Origin: CAWJJM01 sp963843275
GTDB lineage: Bacteria > Acidobacteriota > Thermoanaerobaculia > Multivoradales > JBCCEF01
DNA: 10,320 bases
Reading direction: 5' to 3'
Assembly: GCA_963843275.1 (NCBI GenBank)
Contig: CAWJJM010000001.1
Span: 1-10,320, forward strand
Shown one piece after another: positions 1 through 7,098 of the stretch; position 1 is the stretch's first letter; the number at the start of each line of letters is the position of its first letter. The position numbers and the translations under genes were made by a program. The notes beneath the pieces are model-generated. The model searched no databases. It was not told where the DNA came from and saw nothing but the letters and a program-made list of their open reading frames with translations.

Positions 1-1
1 C

Positions 2-67
2 GGCCTGGCGGCGCTGCCGTGGGTGGTGCACCGCCTGCGCCGCGGCCGGCCGCGGGAGGAACGATGA
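2..67 (+). CDS. C-terminal end of an upstream protein (partial)
   Basis: This frame is open from the left edge to a TGA at 65-67 and encodes about 21 residues: a short hydrophobic stretch (GLAALPWVV) followed by an Arg-rich tail (HRLRRGRPREER). That is the usual look of a final transmembrane helix with a positive cytoplasmic tail, but the piece is too short to name a family. The stop overlaps the ATG at 64 of the next gene (ATGA), and a GGAGGA ribosome-binding sequence for that gene lies inside this coding end. Translational coupling with the LtaS-like gene is therefore likely, and an envelope or membrane role is a guess by association. Confidence 0.5.
   Translation, partial: GLAALPWVVHRLRRGRPREER
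55..60 (+). promoter_or_regulatory. Shine-Dalgarno sequence for the LtaS-like gene
   Basis: GGAGGA sits 3 nt before ATG 64, the best ribosome-binding match I found in the window. It fixes the start at 64 even though the following codons are out of frame with the body of the protein. It lies within the end of the upstream gene, as expected for a coupled pair. Confidence 0.6.
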
Positions 68-2011
68 GCCCGCGCCCCGGCGGCCCCGGCCGCACCCGCC
101 GGAGCGCACCGAGTTCGGCACGGTGTGCGCCCACGGGCTGATGCTGGCGGTGGTGCTCTTCTTCTTCCGCCTCGAGAAAGCGCTGCAGATGGCACCGCGG
201 CCCGGCGCCGGCGAGCTGGCGCTGCTGGTGCTGCCGGAGCCGCCTTCCTCCTCGCCTTCGAGGGCTTCTGGCTCGCCGCCGCCGGCTGGCGCCGCCTGCG
301 CCGAGCCTGGCGCCCCCTCTTCCTCACCGCCCACGGCCTGGTCTACGCCTTCGGCTTCCTCGACCACATGTGGTTCCTCTACACCGGCACGCGGTTGCAC
401 CTCACCCTGTTCGTCTACTCGCTGCGCTTCCTCAACATGCTGGTGGGGCTGCTGGCGAGCGGCTTCAACCCGGTCCTCTACGTCCGCCTGCTGCTGGTCG
501 TCCTGTGCCTGGTGCTCGCCTTCCGCCTGGAGCGCAAGCGCTGGCCGGCGCCGCCGCGGCCCTGGCGCCTGGGAGCGGCGGTGCTGGCGCTCGGCGCCGT
601 CCTCGGCGTCGCCTCCTGGCGGCCGCCGGGGCGGCTGGCCGACGTCTGGGCGAGCCCGGCGGTCGAGCTGCTGTCGCTGCGCGTCGGCCTGCCGCCGAGC
701 GACGAGCGCATCGCCCCGTTCGTACGGCGGCCGGAGGAGCTCTACCGGGCGCCGCAGGTGTCGGCGGCGCCGCCGCCGCTGCTGGCGGCGCCGGACGCGG
801 AGAGCGGCGAGCTGGGCGCGCGACCCGGCGGCGAGCGCCCCCCGAACGTCGTCGTGGTGCTGCTCGAGTCGACCCGGCGCGACGTCGTGCCGCCCTACGC
901 CGACGCCAAGCTGTGGCCGGTGAGCCCCAACCTCGCCCGCTGGAGCCGGCAGGCGGTGGTGGTGGACGACATGTACTCGACCGTCACCCATACCTCGAAG
1001 GCGCTGGTCGGCATCCTGTGCGGCACCTACCCGCGGCTCACCATGCCGATCGCCGAGGCGGCGCCGGACGGCCTGCCCGTCCCCTGCCTGCCGTCGCTGC
1101 TCGCCGCGTCGGGCTACCGCACCGCCTTCCTGCAATCGGCCCTCGCCGCCTTCGAGAACCGCGCCGGCCTGACCCGCAACATGGGCTTCGAGCGCGCCGG
1201 CTTCCAGGAGACGCTGGCCGCCGGCGGCGGCTTCCGGCGCGCCGGCTACCTGGGCGGCGACGACCTGGCGCTGGTCCCGCCGGCTCTCTCCTGGGTGGCG
1301 GAGGGGGGCGAGGAGCCGTTCTTCCTCACCCTGCTGACCTCGGTGACCCACCACCCCTACCAGGTTCCCGACGAGCGCGTGCCGTGGCTCGGCGAGACGC
1401 GGCAGCAGTACCTGCTCGCCATCCACTACCAGGACCGCTTCGTCGGCGAGCTGCTCGCCGGGCTGGAGAAGCTCGGACGGCTGGACGACACCGTGGTGCT
1501 GATCCTCGGCGACCACGGCGAGGCCTTCGGCGAGCACGGCCGCCTGCAGCACGACGCGGTGCCGTACCAGGAGGTGGCGCACGTGCCGTTCCTGCTGCTC
1601 GGCCCGCAGCGCTGGATCGGGCCGCCGCGGCACCTCGGCGGGCTGCGCCACCAGGTCGACCTGCTGCCGACCATCCTCGACCTCGCCGGCGTGCCCTGGC
1701 AGGGGACGCTGCCGGGAAGCGACCTGCTCGCCTCGCCGGGCCACGACCGCGTCTTCACCTTCTGCTGGTACACCGACTTCTGCGCCGCCATGCGCGAGGC
1801 CGACCGCACCTGGATCTACCACTTCGGGCGCCGGGCGACCGAGCTCTACGCGCAGTCCGACGCCGAGCAGAGCGTCGACCTGGCGGACGGCGTGCCGGAG
1901 GACGAGCGGCGCGATGCCGAGGCGCGGATCCTCGGCGAGAAGTTCTCCGTCGACGGCCTGTGGGGCGAGCTCGCCGCCGGCGCCGGCGCGGCGGGCGGCG
2001 CCGAGCCCTAG
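64..2011 (+). CDS. LtaS-type membrane sulfatase/phospho-group transferase (AP superfamily), 5' end frameshifted
   Basis: Predicted membrane enzyme with about six N-terminal transmembrane helices and an extracytoplasmic alkaline-phosphatase-fold domain, as in LTA synthase and phosphoglycerol or phosphoethanolamine transferases. Visible active-site elements are the metal-ligand strand VVVVLLESTR (about 845-874), a likely threonine nucleophile in THTSKALVGI (about 986-1015), LTSVTHHPYQVP (about 1337-1372) and the metal motif GDHGEAFGEHG (1508-1540). There is no CxPxR formylglycine motif, so phospho-transfer or hydrolysis fits better than sulfate ester cleavage. The start at 64 is chosen from GGAGGA at 55-60 and the ATGA overlap. 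From there the reading must pass from frame 1 to frame 3 (before about 110; MLAVVLFFFRLEKALQ helix) and then to frame 2 (about 235; FLLAFEGFWLAAAG), each step equal to one missing base. From 240 to the TAG it is uninterrupted. Substrate is unknown. Confidence 0.85.
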
Positions 2012-2015
2012 CCGC

Positions 2016-3398
2016 CTACTCGATGTAGCCGAGGCTGCGCAGGTTGTCGATCAGCGCCTCGTCGCTCGGCGAGTGCTTCAGGGGCTGCGGCGGCCGCGGC
2101 CCGTAGGAGTCGACCGTGTGCACCGGCCGCGCGCGCACGAAGTCGCGGTCGAAGGCGTCGAACAGCGGCTCGCCCGGCAGCTCGTCCGACAGCGGCAGGC
2201 CGAGCAGCCAGGCCATGGTGGGAAAGAGGTCGTAGGGGTCGGCTTCGTCGAGGCGATAGCCGGCCTTCACCCCGTCGCCGTGCAGGAACAGGATGCCGGC
2301 GGCCCCCGGCGGGTGCTCGCCCGGCCGCGTCATGTGCTGCGGATACTGCGCCTTGGGCGACGCCTCGGCACCGTGGTCGGAGGCGACGATCAGCCAATCG
2401 CCCGGCCGCTGCGTCGCCATCAGCTCGGCGACGAAGGTGTCGAGGTAGCGGTAGACCCCCGGCACCAGGCCGCGGTCGCGCTCCAGGTGGGCCGGCGGCC
2501 GGGCGTAGAGCTCCGGCTCGACCAGGTCCCAGCCGTAGTGCTGCACCGGGTCCGGGCCGCGCAGGTAGACGAGCTGCAGGTCGCTGGGGCGCTGCGCCGC
2601 CAGGTCGACGGCGATGCGCATCAGCGGGTAGTCGACGCGGAAGAACATCTTCAGCCAGGAGTGCACGTTGCGGCTGTTCCACGGCGCCGCGCGCAGCGCC
2701 TCCACCTGCTCGTCGCTGAAACCGCCGCGGCGCTGCAGCTCCGCCCAGGGGAAGCTCTCGCCGTCGATCCAGTGGCGCGCCAGCAGCGGGCCGAGGTCGG
2801 CCGGCGTGTAGTCCAGGCCGGCGGCCGCCAGGCGCTGCGGGTCGGCGGTGAACCAGCGGCCGTCCTGGCTCATCAGCTCGATGAAGGCGGGGTTGGCGTG
2901 GTCGCTGACCACGTAGCCGTTCACCGTCTCCGCCGGCCAGGTCGCCCACCAGCCGACGACGCCGACGCGCAACCCCTTGCGCGAGGCGACCTCCCAGATC
3001 GCCCGCGCCCGCCGCTGGTTGCCGGTGGCCGGGATCAGCGTGCCGTCGCCCAGCCGCACGGCGAAGTCCTCGATGCCGTGCACCGCCGGCTCGCGGCCGG
3101 TGGCGATGGTGGTCCACACGATCGGCGAGCGGGTGGTCTCCATGGTGCTGAAGCGGGGCATCGAGGCGCCTTCGCGCATCAGCCGCGCGAAGGTCGGCAG
3201 CTCGCCCCGCTCGATCAGCGGCCCCATCACCGTCCAGGTGGCGCCGTCGATGCCGATGAACAGCAGGCGGTGGCGCGGCGGGGCGGAGGTCGCGGCTTCG
3301 GGCCGGCCGCAGGCCGCCAGCACGACGGCCAGCAGCGCCAGCCCGGCCCACGAGGTGGCCCGCCGGCTGCCGGATGCTGCCGCGAGGAAGCGTCGCAT
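2016..3398 (-). CDS. Alkaline phosphatase superfamily lipoprotein (type I phosphodiesterase/nucleotide pyrophosphatase-like)
   Basis: A 460-residue predicted lipoprotein. It has an Arg-containing N-terminus, a hydrophobic stretch at about 17-29 and a lipobox LAAC with Cys30, so the mature enzyme should be anchored in the envelope outside the cytoplasm. The catalytic domain begins at LLFIGIDGATW (metal ligand Asp51). The Thr/Ser-rich nucleophile region with TTIATGREPAVHGIE follows at 96-110, then GPDPVQHYGWD (Asp283, His287), Asp320 and SDHGAE (Asp341, His342). This order matches phosphodiesterase/phosphopentomutase-type members of the superfamily. The C-terminus ends NLRSLGYIE, a tail often seen on bacterial sulfatase-like proteins. 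It faces the LtaS-like gene with a 4-bp gap and diverges from a methyltransferase. The substrate is unknown; a phosphodiester on a glycan or lipid is an inference from context. No clear Shine-Dalgarno precedes the ATG. Confidence 0.87.
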   Translation of the reverse strand: MRRFLAAASGSRRATSWAGLALLAVVLAACGRPEAATSAPPRHRLLFIGIDGATWTVMGPLIERGELPTFARLMREGASMPRFSTMETTRSPIVWTTIATGREPAVHGIEDFAVRLGDGTLIPATGNQRRARAIWEVASRKGLRVGVVGWWATWPAETVNGYVVSDHANPAFIELMSQDGRWFTADPQRLAAAGLDYTPADLGPLLARHWIDGESFPWAELQRRGGFSDEQVEALRAAPWNSRNVHSWLKMFFRVDYPLMRIAVDLAAQRPSDLQLVYLRGPDPVQHYGWDLVEPELYARPPAHLERDRGLVPGVYRYLDTFVAELMATQRPGDWLIVASDHGAEASPKAQYPQHMTRPGEHPPGAAGILFLHGDGVKAGYRLDEADPYDLFPTMAWLLGLPLSDELPGEPLFDAFDRDFVRARPVHTVDSYGPRPPQPLKHSPSDEALIDNLRSLGYIE

Positions 3399-3404
3399 CG
3401 GGGG

Positions 3405-3410
3405 ATCGTA
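3405..3410 (-). promoter_or_regulatory. Possible -10 element (TACGAT) close to the lipoprotein start
   Basis: TACGAT on the minus strand lies at -12 to -7 relative to the lipoprotein ATG, in a GC-rich gap where AT-containing hexamers are scarce. It fits the loose TANNNT form. At this spacing transcription would start at or beside the ATG, giving a leaderless message, which agrees with the absence of a ribosome-binding sequence. No convincing -35 is seen, so this is a weak call. Confidence 0.25.
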
Positions 3411-3420
3411 CCAGCGCGGG

Positions 3421-3438
3421 GCCGCGGCCGGCCGCGGC
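3421..3438. repeat. 18-bp perfect palindrome in the divergent gap
   Basis: Bases 3421-3438 equal their own reverse complement (GCCGCGGCC followed by GGCCGCGGC). The palindrome sits in the 102-bp gap between the divergent lipoprotein (start 3398) and methyltransferase (start 3501). It could be an operator for a dimeric regulator or chance in GC-rich DNA. It has no loop, so it is not a typical terminator hairpin. Confidence 0.4.
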
Positions 3439-3462
3439 GCGTCGACTCCCCCGACGGCCGCT

Positions 3463-3468
3463 GATACT
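3463..3468 (+). promoter_or_regulatory. Possible -10 element (GATACT) for the methyltransferase
   Basis: GATACT is the most AT-rich hexamer in the gap and matches four of six bases of TATAAT. TCGACT at 3442-3447 is a four-of-six match to TTGACA but lies only 15 bp upstream, so the promoter would be weak. The message would have a leader of about 25 nt. The call rests on consensus resemblance alone. Confidence 0.22.
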
Positions 3469-3491
3469 GTGCGCCGGCAACGACCCGGACC

Positions 3492-3573
3492 GACGATTCG
3501 ATGCCCGACGACCTCGTTCCCGACGACCCCGTTCCCGACGACCCCGCTCCCGACGACCCGGCGCCCGACGCCG
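3492..3573 (+). repeat. 15-bp tandem repeats across the methyltransferase start
   Basis: The heptamer GACGACC occurs at 3507, 3522, 3537 and 3552, exactly 15 bp apart, inside near-identical units of the form CCCGACGACCYCGTT. A GACGA core at 3492, before the ATG, is in the same register, and the array decays at 3567 (GACGCC). In the reading frame it encodes an acidic, proline-rich pentapeptide series (PDDLV, PDDPV, PDDPA). The array therefore covers both the translation start and the disordered N-terminus. Confidence 0.9.
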
Positions 3574-4340
3574 AGACCCCGCCGCCCGCCGGCTTCGACC
3601 CCGCCGGCTACTGGGAGGACCGGCTGCGCAAGCGCGGCGACCTGCGCGGAACCGGGCAGCAGTCCTTCGATCTGCGCTACAACCGCTGGCTGTACCGCCG
3701 GCAGACGGACGTCGTGGGGCAGGTCGTCGCCTCGCTGGACGTCGATCCCCGGGAGCTGCGCATCCTCGACGTCGGCAGCGGAACGGGAGCGTTCATCGAC
3801 TTCTTCGAGGCCTACCGGCCGGCCGGCCTGGTGGGCTGCGACTTCACCGACACCGCGGTCTCGCTGCTGCGCCGGCGCTTCCCGTCACGGCGCTTCCATC
3901 GCTGGGACGTCACCCAGCCGCCGCCGGACCTGGGCGGTCCGTTCGACCTGATCACCGTGATGAGCGTGCTCTTCCACGTCGTCGACGAGGAACGATTCGC
4001 CAGCGCCCTGGACCATCTCTGCAGCCTGCTCGCCCCCGGCGGCACCCTGCTGCTCAACGACGTGCTCGGTTCGCGCCCGGCGAGGACGCATCCCCACGTC
4101 CGCTTCCGCTCCTGGGAGGACTACCGCCCGCATCTCGAGCGCCACGGCGTGCTAGCCGAGCGAACGGTCCCCCTCTTCTTCACGCTGAACCGCCACCTCG
4201 TCCCCCGGCTCGGCCCGCGCCTGCTCAGCGTCCTGCGCGCCGGACGCCTGCTCTACGCCCTCGACACGCTGCTGGCGCGGACCGGCCTGTCCGGCGGCCG
4301 TGGGCAGCGCCTGCTGGTCGCCCGAAGGCGGCAGCGCTGA
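3501..4340 (+). CDS. Class I SAM-dependent methyltransferase with a PDD-repeat N-terminus
   Basis: A 279-residue predicted cytoplasmic methyltransferase. Residues 1-25 are a repetitive acidic/proline tail made by 15-bp repeats, likely disordered. The Rossmann core starts after GFDPAGYWEDRL. Motif I is ILDVGSGTGAF (88-98), the acidic residue ending strand 2 is in GCDFTD (about 111-116), and later core elements are DLITVMSVLFHV and LLAPGGTLLLND. The C-terminal half (HLERHGVLAERTVPLFFTL onward) fits small-molecule or glycan methyltransferases rather than rRNA or DNA enzymes. It diverges from the AP-superfamily lipoprotein and converges on the glycan operon, overlapping the last gene of that operon antisense. 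The acceptor cannot be told from sequence. ATG 3501 has no clear Shine-Dalgarno; starting later would remove the repeat tail but no clear internal start precedes motif I. Confidence 0.85.
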   Translation: MPDDLVPDDPVPDDPAPDDPAPDAETPPPAGFDPAGYWEDRLRKRGDLRGTGQQSFDLRYNRWLYRRQTDVVGQVVASLDVDPRELRILDVGSGTGAFIDFFEAYRPAGLVGCDFTDTAVSLLRRRFPSRRFHRWDVTQPPPDLGGPFDLITVMSVLFHVVDEERFASALDHLCSLLAPGGTLLLNDVLGSRPARTHPHVRFRSWEDYRPHLERHGVLAERTVPLFFTLNRHLVPRLGPRLLSVLRAGRLLYALDTLLARTGLSGGRGQRLLVARRRQR

Positions 4341-5267
4341 GCCGGCACGGGCGCGGCGCAGCAACCAATAGGTCGAAGGAAGGCCGGCGACGAGCGCCCA
4401 GCTGACGTTGATCGCCCGCTCGACGAGACCGACCAGCAGCCCCACCTCCATGGGGATCCCCAGGGCCACGGCGCCACCGCCGAGGGCCAGCTCGCGCACC
4501 CCCATCGCCCCGGGGGTCAGCGCCAACAGGGTGGCGGCGTTGCCGAGGGCGGCGAGCGCCAGCGCTCCCGCCGCTCCCACCGCCAGGCCGAGGCCGTGGT
4601 AGATGATCGCCAGGCGCAGCGCCACGAGCAGGAAGTGGACGACCATCAGCGCCGCCGGCTGCACCCAGTGGGCGGAGCGGGTCAGCAGCTCGCGGCGAAG
4701 CTCGGCGGCCTGCCGCAGGCGCAGCCACCCCAACCGCTCGACCAGGCGGGAGGGCAGAGGCACGAAGACGACGGCGAGGGTGACCGCGAAGAGGGCGGCG
4801 AGGACCAGCACCAGCGCCCTCTTGCCGGCCGCCGGCACCTGCGGGGCGAAGGCGACGGCGATCGCCGCCAGCAGCGACGAGATGGCCACCGTGAGCACGG
4901 CGAAGAGCACCAGGAACAGGCCCAGCCGCGGCAGCTCCATCCCATAGCGCCGCCGCAGGTAGACGGCGCGCATCACCGCGCCGCCCTTGAACGGGACCAG
5001 CCCGGCCAGGGTGGCGGCGTTCTGCAGCAGCACCATGTCGAGGAACGACGCCGAGGTCCCGAGCCCACGCAGAATGCACTGGAACATGCGGCCGCTGACC
5101 AGCGTTCCGGCGAGGCTGATGGCGTAGATCGCGGTGAGCTGGCCGGCGTTCAGGCGGCCGAGCTTGCCCAGCTCCTCCCAGTGGCCGGCCACGTAGGCCG
5201 CGGCGGCTCCCAGCAGGACCACCGCCAGCAGGGAGCCCAGCCCGTTGCGCCAGCGGTTCGACTTCAC
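4152..5267 (-). CDS. LPG_synthase_TM / YbhN-like (UPF0104) polytopic membrane protein
   Basis: A 371-residue predicted inner-membrane protein with roughly eight hydrophobic helices, from GLGSLLAVVLLGAAAAYV near the start to EVGLLVGLVERAINVSWALV near residue 290. The conserved pattern QNAATLAGLVPFKGGAVMRAVYL and the later GNAATLLALTPGAMGVREL are typical of the YbhN/AglD/lysylphosphatidylglycerol synthetase membrane domain. There is no C-terminal aminoacyl-transferase domain. Proteins of this kind neighbour polyprenyl-sugar pathways and are suspected of moving or processing lipid intermediates; the activity is unproven. The start is GTG 5267, overlapping the upstream methyltransferase stop by GTGA. 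The membrane domain ends near residue 308, but the frame stays open a further 63 residues through the antisense of the convergent methyltransferase, so the C-terminal tail is doubtful. Confidence 0.85.
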   Translation of the reverse strand: MKSNRWRNGLGSLLAVVLLGAAAAYVAGHWEELGKLGRLNAGQLTAIYAISLAGTLVSGRMFQCILRGLGTSASFLDMVLLQNAATLAGLVPFKGGAVMRAVYLRRRYGMELPRLGLFLVLFAVLTVAISSLLAAIAVAFAPQVPAAGKRALVLVLAALFAVTLAVVFVPLPSRLVERLGWLRLRQAAELRRELLTRSAHWVQPAALMVVHFLLVALRLAIIYHGLGLAVGAAGALALAALGNAATLLALTPGAMGVRELALGGGAVALGIPMEVGLLVGLVERAINVSWALVAGLPSTYWLLRRARAGSALPPSGDQQALPTAAGQAGPRQQRVEGVEQASGAQDAEQARAEPGDEVAVQREEEGDRSLG

Positions 5268-5989
5268 CAGGTCAGCATACGACGCAGGTGGAAGTACCGC
5301 GCTCCGCGCACCGTCGGGGGTGGGCCGCCGTCGCGCACGAAGGCCATGGCGTTGGCCGAGATCGACAGCCGGTCGAGGGGAGCGAGCAGGAACAGGCCGC
5401 CGGCGAGCAGCTTGCCGAGCGGCGCGGGCAGCGGCAGGGCGCGCGGGTAGTTGGCCGGCCAAACCTCCGCGAAGCCGGCGGCGACCAGCAGGCGCGCCAG
5501 CTCCCGCGGCGCCATCAGATTGGTGTGGATCTCGCTGTGCTGCTGCCGGTTGAAACGGCTCGGCGAGCCCACGTAGAGCAGGCCGTCCGGCGCCAGGACG
5601 CGGCGGATCTCGCGCAGGAAGGCGAGGGTGTCGGCGGGCTGGAGGTGCTCGATCACCTGGTTGCAGAACGCCACCTGGACGCTGCCGTCCGCATCGGGCA
5701 GCCCCTGCAGCACGTCGCGCTGCTCGATGTCCAGGCCGGGACAGCGGCGCTTCGCTTCGGCGACCGCGAAGGCGCTGCCCTCGTAGGCCTGGCAGGGTAT
5801 GCCGTAGCGCCGGCAACACTCCGCGAAGTAGCCCAGGCCGGCGCCGAGATCGAGCCAACGGCCCGGCTGTCCGTGGCGCACGCAGAGCGCCACATAGCCG
5901 CGATAGGCGTCCCACTCCCGCTGGTAGCCCTCGCTCACCTCGCGGCGCCAGTCCATCACCGACGGGGCGGTGTCGTGTCCCTCACTCAT
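5264..5989 (-). CDS. Class I SAM-dependent methyltransferase (Methyltransf_23/UbiG-like)
   Basis: A 241-residue predicted cytoplasmic methyltransferase. Motif I is WLDLGAGLGYF (45-55), followed by AYEGSAFAV at the SAM-ribose position, FCNQVIEHLQ and EIRRVLAPDGLLYVGSPS, the arrangement of Methyltransf_23 enzymes common in O-antigen and capsule clusters. The later part (QQHSEIHTNLMAPREL and LVAAGFAEVWPANYPRALP) also resembles that group. I chose the ATG at 5989 because it overlaps the GT4 stop by 8 bp and has GGGAG 5 nt upstream; an in-frame ATG at 6010 would extend 7 residues into the GT4 gene. Its TGA overlaps the GTG of the membrane protein gene. A sugar or lipid-linked glycan acceptor is inferred from context. 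Confidence 0.87.
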   Translation of the reverse strand: MSEGHDTAPSVMDWRREVSEGYQREWDAYRGYVALCVRHGQPGRWLDLGAGLGYFAECCRRYGIPCQAYEGSAFAVAEAKRRCPGLDIEQRDVLQGLPDADGSVQVAFCNQVIEHLQPADTLAFLREIRRVLAPDGLLYVGSPSRFNRQQHSEIHTNLMAPRELARLLVAAGFAEVWPANYPRALPLPAPLGKLLAGGLFLLAPLDRLSISANAMAFVRDGGPPPTVRGARYFHLRRMLTW

Positions 5990-7098
5990 CGCGACTCCCG
6001 CGGACCACACCTTCCAGCAGCCCGATCATCTGCTCGACGTTGTCCGACCACACGTAGTGGTCGAGCACGAAGCGGCGGCCGTTGGCCCCGAGCCGGCGGC
6101 GCAGGGCCGGGTCCTCGGCGAGGCGAAGCAACGCCTCGGCCAGGGCGTCCGGGTCGTTGCGCTCCACCAGCAAGCCGGTGTCGCCATCCCGGCACACCTC
6201 CGGCACGCCCCCCACCCGCGTCGCCACCACCGGCAGGGCGCAGCAGGAAGCTTCCAGGATGGCGACGCCGAAGGTCTCCGAATCATAGACCGAGGGGTTG
6301 ACGAAGACGTCGAAGCCGCGCATCAGCTCGGGGACCTCGGCGTGCGGCACGAACCCCGGCATCTCCACCCGGTCGGCCACTCCGAGCTCGCCGGCCAGGT
6401 GCCGCAGGCGGCCGGCGAGGGGACCCCGGCCGGCCATGACCAACCGGGCCTGCGGAACCTGCCGCGCCACCCGCGCGAAGGCGCGCAGCAGGACCTCCGG
6501 CCCGTACTTGCGCCGCAGCGTCTTGACGAAGCCGATGCGCAGGGTCGCGCGCGGCGGGCCGCTCGCCGGCGGGCGGCGGCGGCGGCGCGAATTGCTGCGG
6601 ATCGATCCCGAACGGAACGACGTGCACCCGCTTCGCCGCCGGCGTGAAGCGCTCCACCTCGGCGGCCAGGAAGCGGCTGGTGGCGCACACACGGTCCGCC
6701 CCGGCCAGCGCGAAGCGATTCAGCGCCCGCAACGGCCAGGGCATCCTCGACCGGCCGTCCCACACCACGTCGCGCCCCCAGGCCGAGACGACGCGGGGAT
6801 GGAAACCCGCCCACGCCGCGATGGCGCCGTGGGTCACGGTGTAGTGCGCATGCAGCACGTCCGGGGCCAGCCGGCGCAGGATCCCGCGCGCCGCGAGCAG
6901 CAGCTTCAAGTAGCTGGCCGCCGTCCAGGCGACGGAGGTCGAGTTGCGGGGCCCCAGGTGGACGCTGTGCACCTCGGCTCCGGCCACCTCGCCGCTGCGG
7001 ATGCTCAGCACGTGCACCTGATGCCCCCGCCGGGCATAGGCGGCGGCCCAGCGTTGGGTGTGGACCGCCTGGACGTTCGACAGGATGCAGATGCGCAT
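5982..7098 (-). CDS. GT4 family glycosyltransferase, frameshifted in the interdomain linker
   Basis: A GT-B retaining glycosyltransferase of about 372 residues once the frame is repaired. The N-terminal acceptor domain reads MRICILSNVQAVHTQRWA, then LAPDVLHAHYTVTHGAIAAW, and ends at VVPFGIDPQQF near 6590. The C-terminal nucleotide-sugar domain resumes one frame over at ATLRIGFVKTLRRKYGPEVL (from about 6549). It contains ARLVMAGRGPL and the GT4 E-x7-E motif ETFGVAILE before the TGA at 5982-5984. The break lies within 6548-6590, a stretch of CCG and CG simple repeat, and needs one extra base or two missing bases. ATG 7098 shares one base with the DUF354 stop (TGATG), with GGGGCGG a few bases upstream as a weak ribosome site. 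The encoded enzyme would use an NDP-sugar on the cytoplasmic side; sugar and acceptor are unknown. Confidence 0.85.
6548..6590. repeat. CCG/CG simple repeat at the GT4 frame break
   Basis: On the plus strand this holds a run of CGG triplets (about 6573-6587) and a CG dinucleotide run (about 6545-6555). On the coding strand it gives the Pro-rich linker FAPPPPPAGERPA. It is the interval in which the GT4 reading frame must change, and simple repeats of this kind are slippery for both polymerases and base callers. Confidence 0.7.

Noticed and set aside
1082..1100. CLPSL near the sulfatase formylglycine motif
   Set aside because: The motif needs C/S-x-P-x-R; here the fifth residue is Leu and the site lies downstream of the nucleophile region, so no formylglycine is expected.
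2012..2015. Terminator between the convergent LtaS-like and lipoprotein genes
   Set aside because: The gap is only 4 bp, and I saw no hairpin followed by a T run on either strand at this junction.
370..2028. Plus-strand open frame inside the LtaS-like gene
   Set aside because: Its product is almost only Ala, Arg, Gly and Pro, a typical shadow frame in GC-rich DNA, while the overlapping frame has all the catalytic motifs.
1914..3464. Plus-strand open frame of about 516 codons
   Set aside because: It is antisense to the AP-superfamily lipoprotein, whose signal peptide and catalytic motifs are clear; the plus-strand product is a low-complexity Arg/Gln/Val mix.
3492..3573. CRISPR-like array
   Set aside because: Units are contiguous 15-mers without spacers and are in frame with a protein; no cas gene is present.
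4225..5079. Alternative minus-strand frame within the YbhN-like gene
   Set aside because: It lacks the alternating hydrophobic helices and family motifs seen in the chosen frame.
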